64,000 nt of DNA from Flammeovirgaceae bacterium (GTDB lineage: Bacteria; Bacteroidota; Bacteroidia; Cytophagales; Cyclobacteriaceae): positions 496,001 to 560,000 of the forward strand of contig CP054185.1 of NCBI GenBank assembly GCA_015180985.1, written 5' to 3'. The notes beneath the pieces were generated by a model that saw only the letters and a program-made list of their open reading frames with translations, was not told the origin of the DNA and made no database searches. Numbering within the stretch: the first letter of the stretch is position 1; every line of letters begins with the position of its first letter. The position numbers and the translations under genes were made by a program. Below, in pieces: positions 61,782-64,000 of this stretch.

Positions 61782-63626
61782 ATGAAAACCAAACTGATTA
61801 TTCTGGCAACCCTGGTGTTTACCGCACTTGGTTTCCAGGTTCGCGAAAACCGTACCATTACCGGAACTGTCAGCTCGGCTGAAGACGGCAGTGCTTTACC
61901 CGGAGTGAATGTTACCCTGAAAGGTACAAAAACCGCTACCGTAACCGATGCCACCGGCCGGTATTCTATTTCGGTTCCGTCAACCGGGGGCACACTTGTT
62001 TTTTCATTCATCGGATTAGTGACCCGTGAAATAAAAATCAGTACAACCAACGTGATTGATGTGGCAATGTCGTTAGACGTGACCCAACTCAGCGAAGTGG
62101 TAGTAACCGGATATGGAATCAAAAGCCGGCTCAAAAAAGATAAAGCTATGGGTGCACCGGCCGAATATGAGCCCATGTATTTCGACAATCCGAAACCCCA
62201 GTGGAACACGGAAGAGTATGATGCCATTCATGAAAATATCTTTCATGATGCGCTGCGCAACCCGCTCTCTACTTTTTCTATTGATGTGGATGCTGCTTCG
62301 TATGCCAACATCCGCAGGTTTATAAACAACGGCCAGCGCCCGCCCAAGGATGCCGTGCGCATTGAAGAGCTGGTTAATTATTTCGATTATGATTACGAAC
62401 AACCTAAAAATGAACACCCCTTCAATATTATCACCGAAATATCAGATGCCCCCTGGAACCGCAAGCATAAACTGGTGCACATTGGGTTGCAGGGTAAACG
62501 CATCCCCACCGAAAACCTGCCCCCGTCAAACCTGGTGTTTCTGATTGATGTTTCCGGCTCAATGGACGAACCGAACAAACTTCCGCTGCTAAAGTCATCG
62601 TTTAAGATGCTTGTTAACGAACTGCGCGAGCAGGATCACGTGGCCATTGTGGTGTATGCCGGTGCGGCCGGACTGGTACTGGAGCCAACAAGCGGTGCTG
62701 ATAAGAAAAAAATTATCGATGCGCTCGACAGGCTTGAGGCGGGCGGATCTACCGCAGGTGGTGCCGGGTTACGGTTGGCGTATGCCACCGCACGCGAGTA
62801 CTTTAAAAAAGGCGGCAACAACCGGGTTATATTGGCCACCGATGGCGACTTTAACGTAGGTGAGTCGAGCAATGCCGCGATGGAACGGTTAATTGAAGAG
62901 GAAAAGAAAAGTGGGGTTTACCTTACCGTGCTGGGTTTTGGCATGGGCAACTATAAAGATTCGAAAATGGAAACGCTCTCCAACAAAGGCAATGGTAATT
63001 ACGCGTACATTGACACCATTACCGAGGCGAAAAAAGTATTGGTGAATGAATTTGGCGGTACGCTGTTTACCATTGCCAAAGATGTGAAACTGCAGATTGA
63101 GTTCAACCCGGCAAAAGTGCAGGCCTACCGGCTGATTGGTTACGAAAACCGTATGCTGAAAAATGAAGACTTCAACAACGATAAAAAAGATGCAGGCGAT
63201 TTGGGTTCAGGCCATACAGTAACCGCGCTTTATGAGATTATACCTACCGGAGTGGAGAGTGAGTTTTTCAAAATTGATGAACTTAAGTATCAAACCATCA
63301 AAACAGATCCTTCAGCTCAGAAGTCCAGGGAACTGATGACGGTGAAATTCCGCTACAAAAATCCGGATGAAGATGTAAGCAAGCTCATTGTGCATCCGCT
63401 GGTTGACTCTTCGGTAGCTCTTGAAAAAACAACCGACAATTTCAGATGGTCGGCTGCGGTAGCAGGCTTTGGTATGCTGCTGCGCGATTCGGAATACATC
63501 AAAAATTTCAGTTATGAAGATGTGATTCAACTGGCACAAAATGCCCGGGGTATTGATAAAGAAGGGTATCGGATAGAATTCATCCGCATGGTGAAATCGT
63601 TAAATGGTGTAGTTGCAAAACGGTAA
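61782..63626 (+). CDS. Secreted VWA-domain protein (YfbK-like) with SusC-like N-terminal module
   Basis: The 614-residue protein has a signal peptide (LIILATLVFTALGFQ) and an N-terminal CarboxypepD_reg-like module (GTVSSAEDGSALPGVNVTLK, TVTDATGRYS, ending SEVVVTGYGIK). A von Willebrand region follows: PLSTFSIDVDAASYANIRRF, LVFLIDVSGSMDEPNKLPLL near 250 (intact DxSxS) and VILATDGDFNVG, then a C-terminal DUF3520-like part. The ATG at 61782 was chosen over one at 61746 because it puts the signal peptide first. It is divergent from the sigma/anti-sigma pair. Confidence 0.85.
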   Translation: MKTKLIILATLVFTALGFQVRENRTITGTVSSAEDGSALPGVNVTLKGTKTATVTDATGRYSISVPSTGGTLVFSFIGLVTREIKISTTNVIDVAMSLDVTQLSEVVVTGYGIKSRLKKDKAMGAPAEYEPMYFDNPKPQWNTEEYDAIHENIFHDALRNPLSTFSIDVDAASYANIRRFINNGQRPPKDAVRIEELVNYFDYDYEQPKNEHPFNIITEISDAPWNRKHKLVHIGLQGKRIPTENLPPSNLVFLIDVSGSMDEPNKLPLLKSSFKMLVNELREQDHVAIVVYAGAAGLVLEPTSGADKKKIIDALDRLEAGGSTAGGAGLRLAYATAREYFKKGGNNRVILATDGDFNVGESSNAAMERLIEEEKKSGVYLTVLGFGMGNYKDSKMETLSNKGNGNYAYIDTITEAKKVLVNEFGGTLFTIAKDVKLQIEFNPAKVQAYRLIGYENRMLKNEDFNNDKKDAGDLGSGHTVTALYEIIPTGVESEFFKIDELKYQTIKTDPSAQKSRELMTVKFRYKNPDEDVSKLIVHPLVDSSVALEKTTDNFRWSAAVAGFGMLLRDSEYIKNFSYEDVIQLAQNARGIDKEGYRIEFIRMVKSLNGVVAKR

Positions 63627-63645
63627 GCCTGCTGCCCCTTACTTA

Positions 63646-63675
63646 AAGTCGTTGCCCGCGGGCAGCGACTTTTTT
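63646..63675 (+). terminator. Terminator after the VWA gene
   Basis: AAGTCGTTGCCCG (63646-63658) and CGGGCAGCGACTT (63659-63671) form a 13-bp stem with one wobble pair and almost no loop beyond the central bases. It is followed by TTTTT. Confidence 0.88.
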
Positions 63676-63701
63676 ATTTATAATTTATCTAAAGAAGTTG
63701 C

Positions 63702-63709
63702 TACTTTTG
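63702..63709 (+). promoter_or_regulatory. -7 box directly upstream of the second sigma-factor gene
   Basis: TACTTTTG matches TAnnTTTG and ends 6 bases before the ATG at 63716. Transcription would therefore begin at or next to the start codon, giving a leaderless or near-leaderless message. Confidence 0.6.
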
Positions 63710-63715
63710 AAGCCC

Positions 63716-64000
63716 ATGGAAGAACCCATCAGCCAGCACTACAGTGAAACGGAGAAGCACCGCATCTTCCATTCTGAGTTTATGCCTCATATAAACTCCA
63801 TGCACAATTTTGCTTACCGGCTTACGCTGGATGCCGATGATGCAAGCGATTTGGTTCAGGACACCTATTTAAAGGCCTACCGCTTCATTGATTCCTTCCA
63901 GCAAGGAACTAATGCCAAAGCCTGGCTGTTTCGGATTTTAAAAAACAGCTTCATTAACGACTACCGCAAGAAGAGCAAGGAGCCTTCGAAGGTAGATTAC
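63716..64000 (+). CDS. RNA polymerase sigma-70 family (ECF) factor, N-terminal part (cut by window edge)
   Basis: Ninety-five codons are visible from the ATG at 63716. Region 2 is clear: [36 protein letters not shown] and [20 protein letters not shown]. It differs from the ECF gene at 61133-61696 and is closer to the RpoE-like ECF factors widespread in Bacteroidota. The C-terminal region 4 is beyond the window. A strong hairpin terminator separates it from the VWA gene, and a -7 box lies just before the ATG. Confidence 0.9.
   Translation, partial: MEEPISQHYSETEKHRIFHSEFMPHINSMHNFAYRLTLDADDASDLVQDTYLKAYRFIDSFQQGTNAKAWLFRILKNSFINDYRKKSKEPSKVDY

Overview
The window is chromosomal DNA from a member of the Bacteroidota, most likely a Cytophagales-type organism. 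This is inferred from TAnnTTTG promoter boxes, C-terminal type IX secretion (T9SS) sorting domains, a purH-mreB-mreC operon, a CarB that ends before the MGS domain, a long SecA, a GGGP-synthase family gene and a NagB/PIG-L fusion. No species can be named from the sequence. Most of it is compact housekeeping DNA with short spacers and frequent stop/start overlaps.

Layout. 1-4.7 kb: purH-mreB-mreC (mreC cut by the edge), an EamA transporter and dusB, all minus. 4.7-9.8 kb: CPBP protease, cdsA, glutamate dehydrogenase, phosphatidylserine decarboxylase and a fatty acid desaturase. 9.8-12.2 kb: a minus operon mltG-thioesterase-yihY. 12.3-16.3 kb: yciO, a WbqC-family gene and clpC with its terminator. 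16.35-19.28 kb: an AT-rich accessory island. 19.3-22.7 kb: rarA and a VWA membrane protein. Then come an initiator tRNA, era, der, a tiny lipoprotein and a SprT-like gene. 26.2-29.7 kb: an amino-sugar/peptidoglycan recycling operon (kinase, murQ, nagB fusion). 29.75-30.4 kb: a REP-associated transposase between two REP palindromes. 30.3-38.9 kb: cytochrome b5-like, RDD, M19 dipeptidase and a SpoIIM/DUF4129/DUF4350/MoxR/DUF58 cluster. 39-56.5 kb: a T9SS metalloprotease, carB, a caspase-TPR protein, dapF, secA, a SPOR lipoprotein, an M20 hydrolase, a Na/Pi symporter and a GGGPS-family gene. 56.5-64 kb: regulatory genes (LytS/LytTR pair, ECF sigma with a membrane anti-sigma candidate, a VWA protein, and a second sigma gene cut by the edge).

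The most striking region is the island at 16.35-19.28 kb. It looks like an integron-type cassette array with no integrase (a CALIN) sitting just behind the clpC terminator. Two AT-rich genes, a CoiA-like nuclease and a T9SS-secreted beta-propeller protein, are each followed by a large imperfect palindrome of attC design. The first bases of each cassette (GTTATAGCTC and GTTACCTGCAGG) are the reverse complement, exactly or with one mismatch, of the bases that open its own trailing palindrome, as expected for a cassette that closes into a circle. A third palindrome of the same family closes the array against the next core gene.

Two other points stand out. The REP-associated transposase gene and its cytochrome b5-like neighbour both end inside REP palindromes, which supply their last codons and stops. 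The anti-sigma candidate at 59.7-61.1 kb and the divergent VWA protein at 61.8-63.6 kb share a SusC-like N-terminal module that ends in SEVVVTGYG, although neither has a TonB-receptor barrel.
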